64,000 nucleotides of DNA from Sipunculus nudus (Eukaryota; Annelida; Sipuncula; Golfingiida; Sipunculidae): positions 45,919,058 to 45,983,057 of the forward strand of contig CM049310.1 in NCBI GenBank assembly GCA_026874595.1, in the 5' to 3' direction. The first letter of the stretch is position 1. Every line of letters begins with the position of its first letter. The notes beneath the pieces were generated by a model. It made no database searches, was not told where the DNA came from, and saw only the letters and a list, made by a program, of their open reading frames with translations. A program made the position numbers and the translations under genes. Shown piece after piece: positions 22,794 through 35,826 of this stretch.

Positions 22794-25510
22794 GTGAGTA
22801 TTTGTATAAAAAAAATAAAAAAAATATTGTGTTGTTTGTGTGTATGTGGGGGAGGGGGGATAGCTGTTTTATGCTTTGGATAATTAAACATCACTGTCAG
22901 TTCAGTATCATAAAGCAAGGAAAAGTATAAGTAACGATCGTTCGGCACGACCACACAAGACCTAACCATATACATAGTAAATATTCTGTGCATTTAGTAC
23001 CGAATTGGTATGACATATGTTCTACATGAGCCATTTTTCTTTTTATTAAGATGCCTCTATAAATACGGAGGAAGTTACAGTTGGACATGTTGGCTTGCAT
23101 GCCCTCATCGCCAACTGAACAAAATTTTGGTTGGAGGTTGAAATTTCTGTGTGTAGAAAACATGAAAGAATTAAATTATACAATCATTATATATAGATTA
23201 AAAATCATTGTATGAGGGTTTTTTTTCAGATAAGCAGCCAATTACAATCACAACTACGAAATGCAGTTTTTATTTTACAGTATTTTGTCAAGAATTATAA
23301 ATAGATTAAATATCATTCTATGAATTGTTTTCAGATAAGTACCCAATTACAATCACAAATTTCACATTTACAAATTGCAATCACTTTTGTAATTATTTGT
23401 GTGCTTATAGGACATTCACATTGACAAAAATCGGGTCATAGGTGTGAGCTCTTTAAATCTTTTTACATTCTCTTTGATAAATAAATTGAATTAAGTTGAA
23501 TAAAATCCGATTTTATATAAACATACTTCCGTAAACACTCTGGATTGGTAGTTGGAAGGCACCTTAAATATATTGATCCAAGCCGAGAGAAATGTTTGTC
23601 AAAACATCGGTTACAGCAGAGACCAGCTGTGTCGACCAGAACAAGGCGGCCCCTGTGCTTATTGTAGGCCCTGTCATCTTCACCCTATTCCGAAACTGAC
23701 ACTTACGTTTCCTTTAATTTACTAGTGAATGACAATGGTCTCCATGATCCTTTTAACAAAAATGCTGTGGTCATCTTGGACCTTGTTGCGGGGGAACAGG
23801 TATCGTAGGTTAGGGTATCGTAGCGTGATCCAGATTACATCCAATGTTAACTAGGTTGTTTCTCGGGTGTTATCTTAAGTTCTTACAATATTCAAATACA
23901 ATAACCTTTTGATATAACTGTGTTGACTATCATATTTTGTAGTATTATCAGCTAAACTAGAAAAATCATAAGAGTCTAACAAGTTTAATCACGTTTCAAA
24001 TATATTTATGAAATGGACCGGTGAATAAGTGGGAGGTCAAGATCATTACCACAGAGAAAGTCATAGTTTCAACTGACAAAGGCTTAATGTCGGGAGTGAT
24101 AAAATTCTTTTTTTAAGTTGTAGAAGAGCGAAAATGAAAGACTGATTTTTATTCAGATACATTCTGCAAAACATAAGTAATAATTATCCATCGTCACCGT
24201 CAGTTGGCAGGATTGTTTGAACACTGATGGGTCTTATATCATGGTTTTGGTTTTATGCCGTGTTATCATAACCATAGCGCCCCCCCCCCCCCCGCTTCCT
24301 TATATGATCTTATTAATATGATGTTTCTTAGTCTCAGACAGCATAGGGCAGGAGTCAAGTTTATGCGAATGTTTTGCATTATTGATGTTAAGGAACTTAG
24401 TATTGTTAGTCACTGTTCATGTAGTGCATGAAAGTGTAGCATACAATGGGAGTTGACTTCATCTATGTTGCAGGTTTTAATATTTTTTGGTGATCAGAAA
24501 TCATTGTGAAGATTTAAGCTGACCTTAGCTAAGTTTAGTTAATGGCAAAAGATGTATAGTTTTGCATTTGTGTATTTCCTTGGATATATAAAGTTAGTGG
24601 TCAATGTTTAGTGGTATTCCAGGAAGTTATATTTAAGAAGTGAGATAGTAAAACTTTTCGGCCAGCCACTTGTTAGGATAAATTTTACAACAGCGAGAAC
24701 CGTTGAGCTTGCTCTGCTTTAATATTTTTTTTCGGAAGCGAAATATTGGTTTTAGTATAAAATATGTTGTTTTCTTGGTAACTGTAATGTTTCTTACAAC
24801 GCTTGTATTTATATATGATATTTTCTATATGGATATGATGTTTCTTAGTCTAAGTCATTACAGGACAATGGTCAGGTTTTATGCAAACGTTTTGAATTAT
24901 TGATGTTGAGGAACTTCGTAATTGTTAGTCAAGGTTCATGTAGTACATGATAGTGTACCGTACAATAGGATTTCACTCCGGTTAACGCATTTATTGTATG
25001 TTGCAGGGTTTTATTATTTGGTGATAATTTGTGACATGCAACTATACTATTAACGCTCTACACCAGGACATTAATAGAAAACTAATTTATGTACATGTAG
25101 AATTTACATATGCAAAACATCAACAATTTATTAAGTTGAAAGCAAAACATTTTTGAGGATTCAAGCTGAACTATAATTCTTCTCGTGGCACACCTGCCTT
25201 TTGAAAACTAGAACGTGTGTACGAACGAGACGTTTTCCATTGAAAGAACTGGATTAATGTGAACTTCTCGTTCGATGATAAAAGTGTTTCCATTTATGTT
25301 TGGCTCCGATTCTGTTAACAGGTGGATATGATATAAAAGTCTCTGCCTGAACTGCCCATTAGAAGGGTTCTGAGTACAACATGCTTGAAGAAACTTCCTG
25401 GTATTGCCGGAACCATAATACCGCCTTTTATTTTTGTAAATTTTCAACAAGCACCCACAGGTGGAACAGAATATAGATTTCCGATCGTGTTGCCCTTATG
25501 TTCCCAACAG
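22794..25510 (+). other. Intron 3 (unit 2) with an internal duplication and a dead exon
   Basis: 2.7 kb with no intact coding segment. About 24301-24492 and 24820-25030 are diverged copies of one another: both have GATGTTTCTTAGTCT, then a TTATTGATGTT block, then TGTTGCAGG. A 14-C run lies at about 24280. The relic exon sits at 25322-25420. Confidence 0.6.
25322..25420 (+). pseudogene. Relic exon-4-type module (unit 2)
   Basis: Same relic as at 5178-5275. TGA at 25348-25350 replaces the first domain cysteine codon and TAG is at 25360-25362. E-Y-N-M-L-E-E-T-S follows where exon 4 has E-Y-T-T-L-E-E-T-S. Confidence 0.65.
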
Positions 25511-25755
25511 AAGGGTCGGGTGTTAAAGTAGCCGGCTGCACTGTTCATCTCCATGGCCCTGAATATACCACGCTTGAAGAAACTTCCGGTAGATGGGTTC
25601 TGTGGTGCCCTGATGAGTTCTGCTATAGCCGAGAGCAGGTACCTTCTCACTGTAGATCTGTACAACGTGCAAGGTGATGGAGGAATTAATCGCGGGCGTC
25701 CTGGAATCATGTACAACGCACACAATATGGACAACTTTGACGTCGTCTACTTCAG
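25511..25755 (+). pseudogene. Exon 4 (unit 2) with 5-nt deletion
   Basis: 245 nt against 250 in units 1 and 3. Near 25593 the sequence reads AGATGGGTTCTG where the others read AGATGGCCAGGGTTCTG, so CCAGG or an equivalent register is missing, with GG microhomology at the edge. The frame after it reaches TGA within the exon. The splice sites are intact. Confidence 0.8.
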
Positions 25756-26590
25756 GTCTGTCTTGGTTAACCCGGACCGTTTTATGACGCCAGACGATGG
25801 TGTCAAAAAAATGTTATCTTGTTCATGCATTTTTAATATATACCTCTGTGTGTTAGCAACATTTGTTCGGATTCCCTTACAAAATAATATATACGCGCCT
25901 GAATCAGGGACATGTCAACAGTTTTCTTGATAAATTTTTTATATCATAGACCTACAGACATGGTCCTGTTAACATGACATCCTTTTATCTGACAGTTACA
26001 GATTTTCCTGTTACTTTTTCGGTTAAATTTTGCATTTTGACCTTCAAGTCTTTATAGGTATCAGTTTAATTTACCTGTCACAAAGTGCTTATCTTTATAC
26101 CGTCAAACCTATGGCAGCTACGCTTTCAGAAGCCTCGATACATCTAACCGCTATGACTCCTCTTTCATGAATAACGAACAAACGAATTAAACTAGCCAAA
26201 ATGACTCGCGCATGGCTGCCCATTTCAGGTGTTTTTAGATCAAATCTTTAGCACTGCCGGGATGGGATCGAGAATCTTACCAAAGAAATAAAACCAAATA
26301 AACCTGTAATGTTTCTGGTCTTGTGTTCTTGTACAGACGGCATATGAACAGTGTGTTGTTTACATTTGTTTCATTGGATTGGCAGTGAAATAGATGCCAA
26401 AGCCGTGAGATGAATCAAGGTCCTTGAAAGCGCAACTGGAAGAGGCTTGGTCGTATGAAGCTTAGAAGTGCCCTTATCCTAACATTAACATAAGGCATTT
26501 ATCCTGATATCTATATGAGCATCTCTTAGACAACTATATTATGTGGTATTTTGTATTTATTTTCAATGTGTGTTTTATGTTTTGCCGCAG

Positions 26591-26876
26591 GCCAGAATCC
26601 CCAAAAACATGCTTCCAGACCGCCTACGTCCGTCATGGTCACGTGAAATACGATGGGGGCGTGACGGGCAGCTGTCCTGATGGACCACCTGTAGGTAGAC
26701 GCTGGTTCAACGTCCAAGTTCAAGTGGACGGAGCGTCGGCGGCTTTATACATAGACGGCGTTCTGGTCCATACTGCTAAGGCAAGACTTCAGCCCACTGC
26801 TAGTGGCGGCGTCATCATCTGTCAGGGTTTCAAGAATATCGTTCGATATAAAAACCTCAAAATTACTGCTCAGTAA
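26591..26876 (+). CDS. Exon 5 (unit 2): second half of domain 2, terminal
   Basis: 286 nt including TAA, entered in phase 2 after TTGCCGCAG. No difference from unit 3 was seen. It keeps the S-C-P-D-G cysteine and an additional cysteine in V-I-I-C-Q-G. Confidence 0.8.
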
Positions 26877-27017
26877 GGTGCAGCTAATACACACAGAATG
26901 TATTCTTGTGTGCGAGTCATTTAAGCAAATACTGGACCTTTTCGGTATGTAGGTTTCATTTGTCAAGATCAACTGAATGCTAATAACAACTTTTATTTTC
27001 TGTAAGGAAGAATTGTG

Positions 27018-27023
27018 AATAAA
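27018..27023 (+). terminator. Polyadenylation signal (unit 2)
   Basis: AATAAA about 140 nt after the TAA, equivalent to 6882-6887. Confidence 0.65.
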
Positions 27024-27949
27024 GAACAGCACAGCACTCTTGTTGTAGTTCTCATCTATTGCCTCGGTATAGTTTAAACAAGTAATATCCTCTTTCTTAT
27101 AGAATTGAAGAAAATTAGATCTCATCACTTTTGGATGAGATGTATCACTGTTACCAGAATATATAAATATACTTGCATATGTATATATTAGTGGTGTGCA
27201 ACTAATTTATCGATGACTTGTCGTTTTCTTTCATAATTGATTAAATTGGTTGCAGTTTTCCATAATCAATCACATACACATAGACATGCACATCTAAAGA
27301 GGTCATATTATCCGGATAAAATAGTCTAAATTAGTCAGAGTTATTAGAAAGACGGGGTACAAACAACAAGACAGCACTTAATCTTGTGCATCGAATAGAT
27401 GTCAACAACCCGGTCATTCCATGACTTTCAGCGTGATATACAAATTTGACTGCATTTTGTCGGTTCAATATTTTAGGTACAATTCCTTACTGCAGATTTC
27501 ACGGTGATATAGTGTGTACATAAAATAACCGATTAAAAATCTATCATCTGCCTCTGTTTCAATCATCGAATTTGTGTTTACAACAGATTCCTAGGTCTAA
27601 TATAATATAATAGCTACGTGTACAATCTTTATTAAATAATATATATATATATGAATAATTATGTATACATATATATATACCAGGGGTTGACAAGTTGTGA
27701 CCGCATTAATATGCGTTTTTATAAAACCAGATACCCAGGATCCATTCTTTACAAAATCTGGCCTGAACAGTGACAAAAGTGGTGTCTTTATAAATGTGGA
27801 ATATATATATTTGGAACAAATAAAATATCTTACTGAATATATATAAAACATTGTATATACTTTCATACGCGTTCATTCACAAGGTAATATTGATATACAC
27901 ATCGAAACACATTGGCGCTACGGCAAAAAAGTAATCCTGTATAAAATTA

Positions 27950-30900
27950 TCATTCATGTAACTCCCTCCATTTTGCAAGGTCCTTTATAAATATAAATGT
28001 CCCAAAGCAACTGTTCTCGGTCTCAAACATCCTTTTGATTATGAAGTTTTCGAGTCCATTTTCTCCGTGGTCAATTCCGAAGAAAATATTTCCTTTTCCG
28101 GTCGGTTCCAACATGGCGTTCGTGATCTGGTCACGTGGAGGAGGATGCCTGCAAGTAGATTGGCACCGAGGTTTGGTGCACGTCAGTTGAGATAGTTAAG
28201 GAGGGTTCCATCAGGTATATATGTATATACCTGAAGGTGAGAAATTAAAAAAATTATCCTTATCACGTGCGTTGTATACATGACTCCCGGCTAACTGGAA
28301 GTCACACTATTCCTTCAAAGGGCACGGTTTAGGGCCAATATTTTGATTCCGTCACCTTTTTCTCTTTCTGTACCTAAAAACTCCTGATAGCTGCAACAAA
28401 ATGAGAAATAAAAAAATCATAATTTTCATATATAGGCCTGTTTTGGGTTTATTACTGTTGAAACTACAATGGCAAGAAAAAAATGTAAAAAAAAATTAGA
28501 ACACTTTGTTCAAAACAAATTACATCTATGGTTTTACATCGATTTTGTACGGACCAATAGCAGAATAAGTCAACCAAGACGCAAAGTAATTTTTTTCTTT
28601 CAACAAAACACTGTAAAAACAGAAATTCAAAATACTACCACGGTCACCATAAACTATTTCTTGACGGGGTACCGTTTGGACAGCAGGGAGACTAAGTTAT
28701 GTGAATCTCCTTCTTTGTAACGCGGGGTAGGTCTGTGTAGTCGGAGAAGAAAATAATAAACCTGCCGCCTTGCTCTGAACATAAATCTCTTTTGAACACG
28801 AATTTTAGGAATTTGATTTAAAAACAAAATTGAACAATAGTTTCTGACGATTAAATTTGATTTTCATGCGTCTGTTTCAGATTGTTTGACATGATCAAAT
28901 AATTACAATAAGTTCTCACGTTTTTAACAGAGGCAACGTCCTCTTCACATTTTTTTATTATGCTGCTTTGAATGTTCGGACTATGGTACTCCTCTAAAAA
29001 ATGATATCCAGATAAATACAAAAAGGCTTTTTGCTAAAACAGATTATTCTGAATTCTAATATAAACATTACATATATTTTGAAACGATTCTTCTGTATTA
29101 GAAATTTCTAAAAGCCACTTATCCCAATAAGAAATCTGCATTCCAATAAATGCAAGCCTCTGTTATGTGGGGTTGGTAGGGGTGTCCCTTTTGTGGAATG
29201 ATCCCAAAATAGTGTTTGTGTTCACGTATTCGGCCTATATTCCCAGGTTTGTTCATTCGTGCATAAGTGAGTTTACATTTGTAATTATACCTTAATAACG
29301 TTCCTGTATCCGGATCATGGGTCGGATCCACACCAACATCTGACCGATTCATCATTGGCCCATTCTGATAATAGCCTGGGAATTTCATGAGATTCTGTTC
29401 CTGTTTGCGTGAGTTATAATGTGAATCATCCATTCCTTTGGTCACTTGTACATAAAGTAATATTTTTGTGTTTGATTAATCAGACCCTGCATATGCAATT
29501 CACTTGGCTTATTTCACTTAAAGTTTTCGGAATGCAACACAGTAAGTTGTTATCACACATAAATCTGGTTCCTCCCACCTGCCACTATCTTCATTTCCAC
29601 ACTTTATGAAAGAACGCTTGTTCTGGCTGCTTTCTCGGGGCCTGACTTAATTTACGTTACTGGCTGTTAAATACACATATGGTCACACAGCACATGACAA
29701 GAACTACAACAATAATCTGACCAAACTTTTGTGTCTAATGTCTAATACCTGAACTTCTTATGGGTTTTATCAACCCACAAACCTGTCTCTCCCCTAAAAC
29801 AGACAAAATCATAGTTTAATCATTTAATCCTTAGCCTTGAATAGAATCCTAGGTTGACGACACTCCACGCTTCTAAACCCAAACACGTTGAACTGTGGAG
29901 AGGTTGTAATCAAACAAACATTTTTGCAGCGCCATCTATGAGGGACTGGCAGAAGTTGTCGTTTGACGTCTCAACAGTATCCAGAAAAAGAAAACTATGG
30001 TGTCGCCACTGTCAGCTGAGATTAAGTTGGTTACAAAGCTCCCGCCATTTTCTGACGACATTCATGCATGTAAATGTAGAGGTTCCTTACAAAAATCTGG
30101 TCAATGGTGAAAGTATGCCTCAACATTATGTATTGAGCTGAAGATACTAATTAGATAGTGGATGACCTGACCACATGTGCCCCATGACTATTATTTTACT
30201 TTTAATTTTATGTTGAAAATATTTTTTTAGCACACAATAAAGAGAAAGTGTTTCATCTAAGGAATACATATAGTCTTTAAATTCTTTTTTAAGATTTTGT
30301 ATCAGCACAATCCAAACAATTCTTTAAAAGTTTTAAAATGATATTATTTTTTTTCTAAAGGCATTTCAATGTAATTTCTCCGCAATATATATTTCAATGG
30401 TTTAAGTGTTAATGTCGCCCTCATTCTGTGATAAATTACAAAGGAAACAAATAATATGGTTTGCTTTTTGTTCTTGAGGGCTTCATATTCGCGATATTCC
30501 CGAAAGGGAAATAATCGCGAAATGAAACCTTCATAAAAAGAGCCCTCATCTACAATATGCACGGTGATTTATATAATAATCTCTGCATGTGTTTTCTTCA
30601 CCCGACCAGGTCTAAAAATCGAAAGAAAAAATATTGATATTACAAATAATAACATTTTTTTTTAAATATTTTGTTACCTATAAATAAATCAAATTGACAT
30701 TATGAACGATATTAGATCTTTCATATTATCTGCCTATGCATAGGGGTCAATAATTTCTACTAGTTCTTTGGGTCCTCGTTAAATTGTAAAGAATGAGCAT
30801 GCGCATATTAAATAACCAATGCATCCCTCGTGAAACAATGGAAAAAAAGTGAGAATCGCGAAATATTAGCTTCTCGAAAATGAAGGCAACCACATATTCT

Positions 30901-31192
30901 TTCATTAACACCTGAAGATGACAGAGGTCTCAGTTATGATAACTTGAGCAAACACCTGCTGCATGTTATCCCAAATCAGATACAAAATACTGTAAATGTT
31001 TATAGAAACACACCTGTATCCTACTGTCATTAGACGATTTTCGTGTTTTCCTATAAACGGTGCCGATACACGTCCCCTTGTGAACTTCGCAGATAGATTC
31101 TCGCCTAAACGCTGCCCTCGGAATACTTTTGTGTCGCAACTCCTTGTTTTATGGAACCCTATTTTCTTGAAAATGCTTGAGAGGACTGCCAT
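27950..31192 (-). CDS. Candidate two-exon gene, 125-aa protein (unit 2)
   Basis: Exon 1 is 31192-31014 and exon 2 is 28148-27950, joined in phase 2 with a GTGTGT donor and a CTTGCAG acceptor (better than in unit 1). Compared with unit 1 the product has Ser for Gly after K-T-R, Thr for Ile near the end of exon 1, and Arg/Gln for two His in exon 2; two further changes are silent. A minus-strand AATAAA is at 27633-27628. Family unknown. The frame is intact, but the substitution pattern does not show constraint. Confidence 0.4.
29119..29445 (-). other. 108-codon ORF in minus-strand intron (unit 2)
   Basis: Identical in translation to 8985-9311 in unit 1. The same reservations apply: no upstream ATG and no matching splice phase. 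Confidence 0.35.
30475..30548. repeat. Long imperfect hairpin (unit 2)
   Basis: Same structure as 10341-10414. The centre reads TTCCCGAAAGGGAA, which extends the pairing compared with unit 1. Confidence 0.7.
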
Positions 31193-32600
31193 TTTGCGTA
31201 CATGTTAAAACCAGGATGTCACAGGCCCCATGTCGAAATTATGAGTATACAGCTAGTTAACAGAATAAACTAACCTGTGATGCTGCACCACCTTGTGCAT
31301 GCAGCCTCCTGTACTTTGGCATTCAAACCTTTTTTTCATGCAGGTTTGTCCAGTGAACCGGACTCAGGCAGTCCTCAGAATGATCACCAGTGGGCATTCA
31401 CCATACACCTGATTCCGCTTATTTTACAAGGGTTAAACAATGCCTACGTGGTGAGACGTCTTCTGGACATTCTTTGAAGTAGCGTCTTGATTTATGTATT
31501 TGTGATAAAAGATATGGTACTGCTCACGTGAATGCGGGTAAAACTTATTACTGGTGTCGTGCAGGAGTTCTCCATAATTGACATGTTATTACAGTCCCTT
31601 TTCGGTGGACATAGCGTCATTTTTCCATCATCTGAAATAGTTTATCTAATGGCAGGGTGGAAAACCCTCTAATGAGAGATCCAACTGTTAATATTTGATG
31701 ATGAAAGTATTTTGATCATTTTGACAACCCTTCTCTTCAATGCCTACAGTCACTTGAAATTAACCAGACCATTTGTTAGATACGTCTTAGTGTACTTTCT
31801 CACAACACCTACCATATTTCGTTATGACCCAGCATATTAATAAATCTCCCTGTAAGTTGCTTCAGTTTTTGACAGAATACATATGGGTTTGTGATTGTGG
31901 GACAAGTCATGTGGCTCGGCAGGAATTGACGCCAGGTACCAAAGAGAAGGATTTATATTTTGGTTTGTGCATTAACATGTAATCGTATATTTAAATTAGT
32001 CTTTTATAACATTATGCTCAGATTGTCTACTGTTAACAGAGAAATCGATGCAATGAGATGGATGCCCAATTTCAGTTTTCTGTGCAACTATTGTCACAGC
32101 TCAAATGCCATCTCACTTTTTGGCTATGAGAAAATAAAACCAGGTTTACTGCCAACAATATATCGACCCACCCTTGGTGAATATCTGTTTGTGTGAATGT
32201 GTGGTGGGAGGATTAGGCAGATAGTTATGGAATAATTCAGCAGATGGCAGCAAAATGACACCCAGAATAGAGTCTTGATTCAGGAGGATAGACAGCCACC
32301 GCCTTGCTAAAAAATGTGTTAAGTTGCCTTCTAAAATTATTAATCATTTACCACGCAATTTTTGGTGCATGAAAGAGGAATGTGTCAAATACAATGATCG
32401 AACCCTTATGTATTTGACTGGTGTGATGGTGATGTCTTGAACTACCTGTATTAAGAAATATATTAAAGCGGTTTTTGATCCTTACAGAGAATTCAGAATT
32501 AACAGTGGAATAAGAGTCGTTGGATGTGAATACAGTTACCCGTTAAACCTCATCAAACTATTACGTGACTTTATCGTGTGCAAATGATTGGGATTCGGGG

Positions 32601-32650
<50 letters not shown>

Positions 32651-35600
32651 ACATATATTATGATGTATGTCATGATATGAAACAATATGACAAATAGCAT
32701 ATCCCAAAACTTGATTTAGAATATTAACAAACGTTCCTGTACTCCGTTGGTAAGAATGTGTTGAAGGCTAATGACTGCAATACTAAATCAGCCATATTCC
32801 AATCAAACCTGCACAACTCTTTGGCAGTCAACCAGAAAGTTTCCTGAAATCATTGTTTATTCATCCGTCGCCAGATGGCAGCAATTCTTCGACAGAGGTT
32901 TTACATTTGGAAAAATCACATCGGGGGGCGCAATTTAAAAGGCCAGTGAATAATGGTTGCCATCATAGTTTAAAACTCTAATGGGTATTAATAAATGATA
33001 ACAACGCTAACCGTTTTGGGCACAAATTAATTATCATCAATACAATAACTATATTAATATATGGAAGTATGTATAATTGGGGCTTATATATTTTTCAAAG
33101 CTTAAAAGGTTACATACGTCCCCATGGAAACCTGTTCAAGGGTAGAAACATAATGCCTACAAGTATTCTCTTTCTCTTAATTTCAAATACTAAAACGATC
33201 TGTAAAGGACGTCTGTAAAGAATTTTTTTGCGCCAGAATCTACAGTGATAGCAGGGACAGCCAGAAAGCACTAGGAGTTAAAATGTTCAAAGGCCAAAAA
33301 ATAGATTGATCAAAACGTATACAGATCATTTCTTATCATCTCCCTCCCTCTCTCTCTCTTTTTCTCTCTCCCTCTCTCACTCTCTGCAAACCAAACACCC
33401 CACATTTTCATTGAAAATGCATTTACCAATGTTTTGTATGGGATCATGCGGACAAATAAAGTAAATAACTTCTGCGAACAAGTAAATAACGACGGTGCAG
33501 GATTACGATAGTACTAGCACCTGCTTGTCTGTCCGATCGCTGTATATATATATAACTTCTTTATAATATAAGGCAGCACTGACTGACCCCGTAGGGAATG
33601 CCTAAGTCAGTAATGTCTTGGCCTGTATGATACTGTCCGTAAAGGTTAGAAGACTATGGCACAAAAGGTTGTGTGGTCCGTGGAGAGTCCGAGTTGTGAA
33701 TGCGTTTCGCTAGTGTAGCGATTTAAAGATCCTCCTCTCTGTGATTTCTGTAAGCTTCAGGGCAAGAAGTGAATCGCCTTTGGTCATCGAGAAATCATCT
33801 ACAACGTACAGGACGTGTTGTTATAAATGAATATATACATTTGTTACAACTAGCAAAAGTTTCTTTCATCGATATACTTTTTATTGGTTAATTTGCCTTG
33901 GTATTCTACATGCCATTTTATACCATTCCAATCAAACCCCACAGACCTGGTAGAAGCAGCCAGAGGTTTCTGTAATGAAAAAAAAATACAGTTTATCGCA
34001 ATATGAGCCCATTGGTTAAGACCTGCATATTGAAGTAAAAAATATACTGGGCTTACTAACAATAGTTATTATATTGGTTCATATGTTAATGTTTCATATG
34101 TACCCCGCGTGTGACGTATGAGGAGAAAACTAGTCGTTCGAACCATTGGACAAACGTGCAACAGGTAAACCGCCCTGGTCTGAATCAGGGAGAAGGAAAA
34201 ATAGTTATTGCATTTCTTAATACCGGGGCGTCCAGTGAACAGCAAACACCTGCACTGATATTAACATGAAGGAAGCTTTGGTATCGTAAATTTACTTGAA
34301 AAGGTCCACTTATATAAGTATACAGGCGTTGGAACAAATTACGGTTTGTTTACGTAAGCGCTGCTTTAGGTGCCGTATATGCTCCATTCTGTGTTAAGCA
34401 CGCGAAGTCTTTGTGTATTCGGGACTTCCGTCTGTATTTTTCGATTATGTTATAATGTGAAACATGCTATATGATGGTTTCATTTAATTTGGTGCTAAGG
34501 TGATTTGCTTTTTACATATACATGACTTCCTTTATATCAATGATGAAGTACCACACCTATTAACAAATGAAAAACCATTATTTGGCCCCTATTAACTACG
34601 TCTCTGATTGATTTTTTGGTGTTGCTTTTACATTTAACAGAAAAATTCAAATATCAACTACCTTGATTATATCTATATTTAACTGTTTTCAAATGTAATT
34701 TTATATCAACAAAGAACGAATAGTGCCAATGCATTATTTCCGTCATACCAGCTAACATATGGGCTATATTTTTGGATTAGACTATAAGGTAATCTTTTTT
34801 GTTAAATTATTTTATCATACATGATATTTTGGCCACCTTCGTTTTACCTGCAATTCAACAGAGGCAAGAGGAAATGATATAGGCAACACCTGGGCACACT
34901 TGAAATATTTATGTCAACGACCCCTCGATATGATAAATAAATACAAGCGACCAAACATAGTTGGCAACCTTGGCACATTTTGAGGTCAGCTCAATATAAC
35001 TAAACGATTAGTTCTTTGTGCTAACTTCTCTTCAAATAATTGCCAAATCAGAGTTCAGTTGCTAGTATGTAAAACTAGGTCAACTTAATTACTAATTGAT
35101 TCAAAAACTAGTTATTGTTACATCCTTAGTACTTAAAACAAGGTAATTCAAAAGACAGTCGACGCCATTTAATAAGTAGGGTTAAGGGTTAATAAAACAA
35201 CGTTTTAATGTTATAATCAACTTTTATGGAAATATGTCCAGTTCCTGCTCGGGGATTTCCAAAAAGGTTGATGTTTGCATGATGTTCTCCTACATGATGA
35301 CTGGAAAGCGCATTTATGAGGCAATTTACCGTATTTGGAAAGACGATTTTCTTTATTTCCTGTTAAATACTGTAATATTTAGTTTTTGTTCTATTTTGTT
35401 ATGATTTAGAGCTGTCAGTGAAAATCTATTTCCAGTGGGTATGGCCTGACGCAACTGATGTAATGAAGCTAAAATTAGCATGCAAATAAAATAGCCCCTG
35501 TAATATCTGAAAGTACATCAATATCCTGATATCTTTGTCGCTTTATGCGAAAAGTAATCAGGAACCTGTGAAGACAATATTCGGTAGCTCTAGATATCAA

Positions 35601-35826
35601 TGAACATTATGCACAGATCCAAATATGAACCTATCTTGAAAGGTTCCAGTTTAACACGGTGTATAGATTTTCAGCATTGTAGATCTGATTCATACCCTTA
35701 ACTCTCCTACTGTCTCCCTTAATGCTATGATGCAACCTGCAGTCATGCACAAATCTCCTTATCAAGGTTCTATATCATATTGAAACTTATGTCAATGGTG
35801 ACTTTATACTGGATATACAGTTTTGT
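31193..35826. other. Intergenic stretch (unit 2), no gene supported
   Basis: Homologous to 11060-15685. It contains a (CT)n run at 32604-32646, a CT-rich tract near 33345-33382, and the weak terminal-exon candidate at 33850-33969. A 15-bp block present in units 1 and 3 (CGTGCTCCCTCAAGG, about 13961-13975) is missing near 34120. Confidence 0.55.

Larger units (their letters stand above)
21097..26876 (+). pseudogene. Two-domain lectin-like secreted protein gene, unit 2 copy, frameshift in exon 4
   Basis: Five exons: 21097-21229, 21660-21930, 22516-22793, 25511-25755, 26591-26876. All introns are GT-AG, with phases 1, 2, 1, 2. Restoring unit 3's exon 4 length would give 1218 nt (405 aa). Exon 1 encodes a signal peptide (M-G-E-A, hydrophobic V-V-L-W-F-F-L-A-L-L-Y-V, cleavage near S-S-G-K-A) and then a T-R-R-G dibasic site. 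Domains 1 (exons 2-3) and 2 (exons 4-5) share G-x-x-x-N-x-H-x-x-x-N-x-D-x-x-Y-F, W-F-x-V-x-x-Q-V, Y-x-D-G-V and four aligned cysteines. This suggests a beta-sandwich jelly roll of ConA/LamG type with two disulfides, possibly carbohydrate binding. Exon 4 lacks 5 nt that are present in units 1 and 3, so the frame ends early unless this is an assembly error. Confidence 0.7.

Noticed and set aside
22643-22930. Continuation of the exon 3 frame into K-rich sequence past 22793
   Set aside because: This is read-through of the GTGAGT donor into intron 3. The phase match with exon 4 supports splicing instead.
29854-30141. 95-codon plus-strand ORF, also at 52541
   Set aside because: It lacks an ATG at its start, and unit 1 has an in-frame TAG in the same place (CAG AAG TTG TAG).
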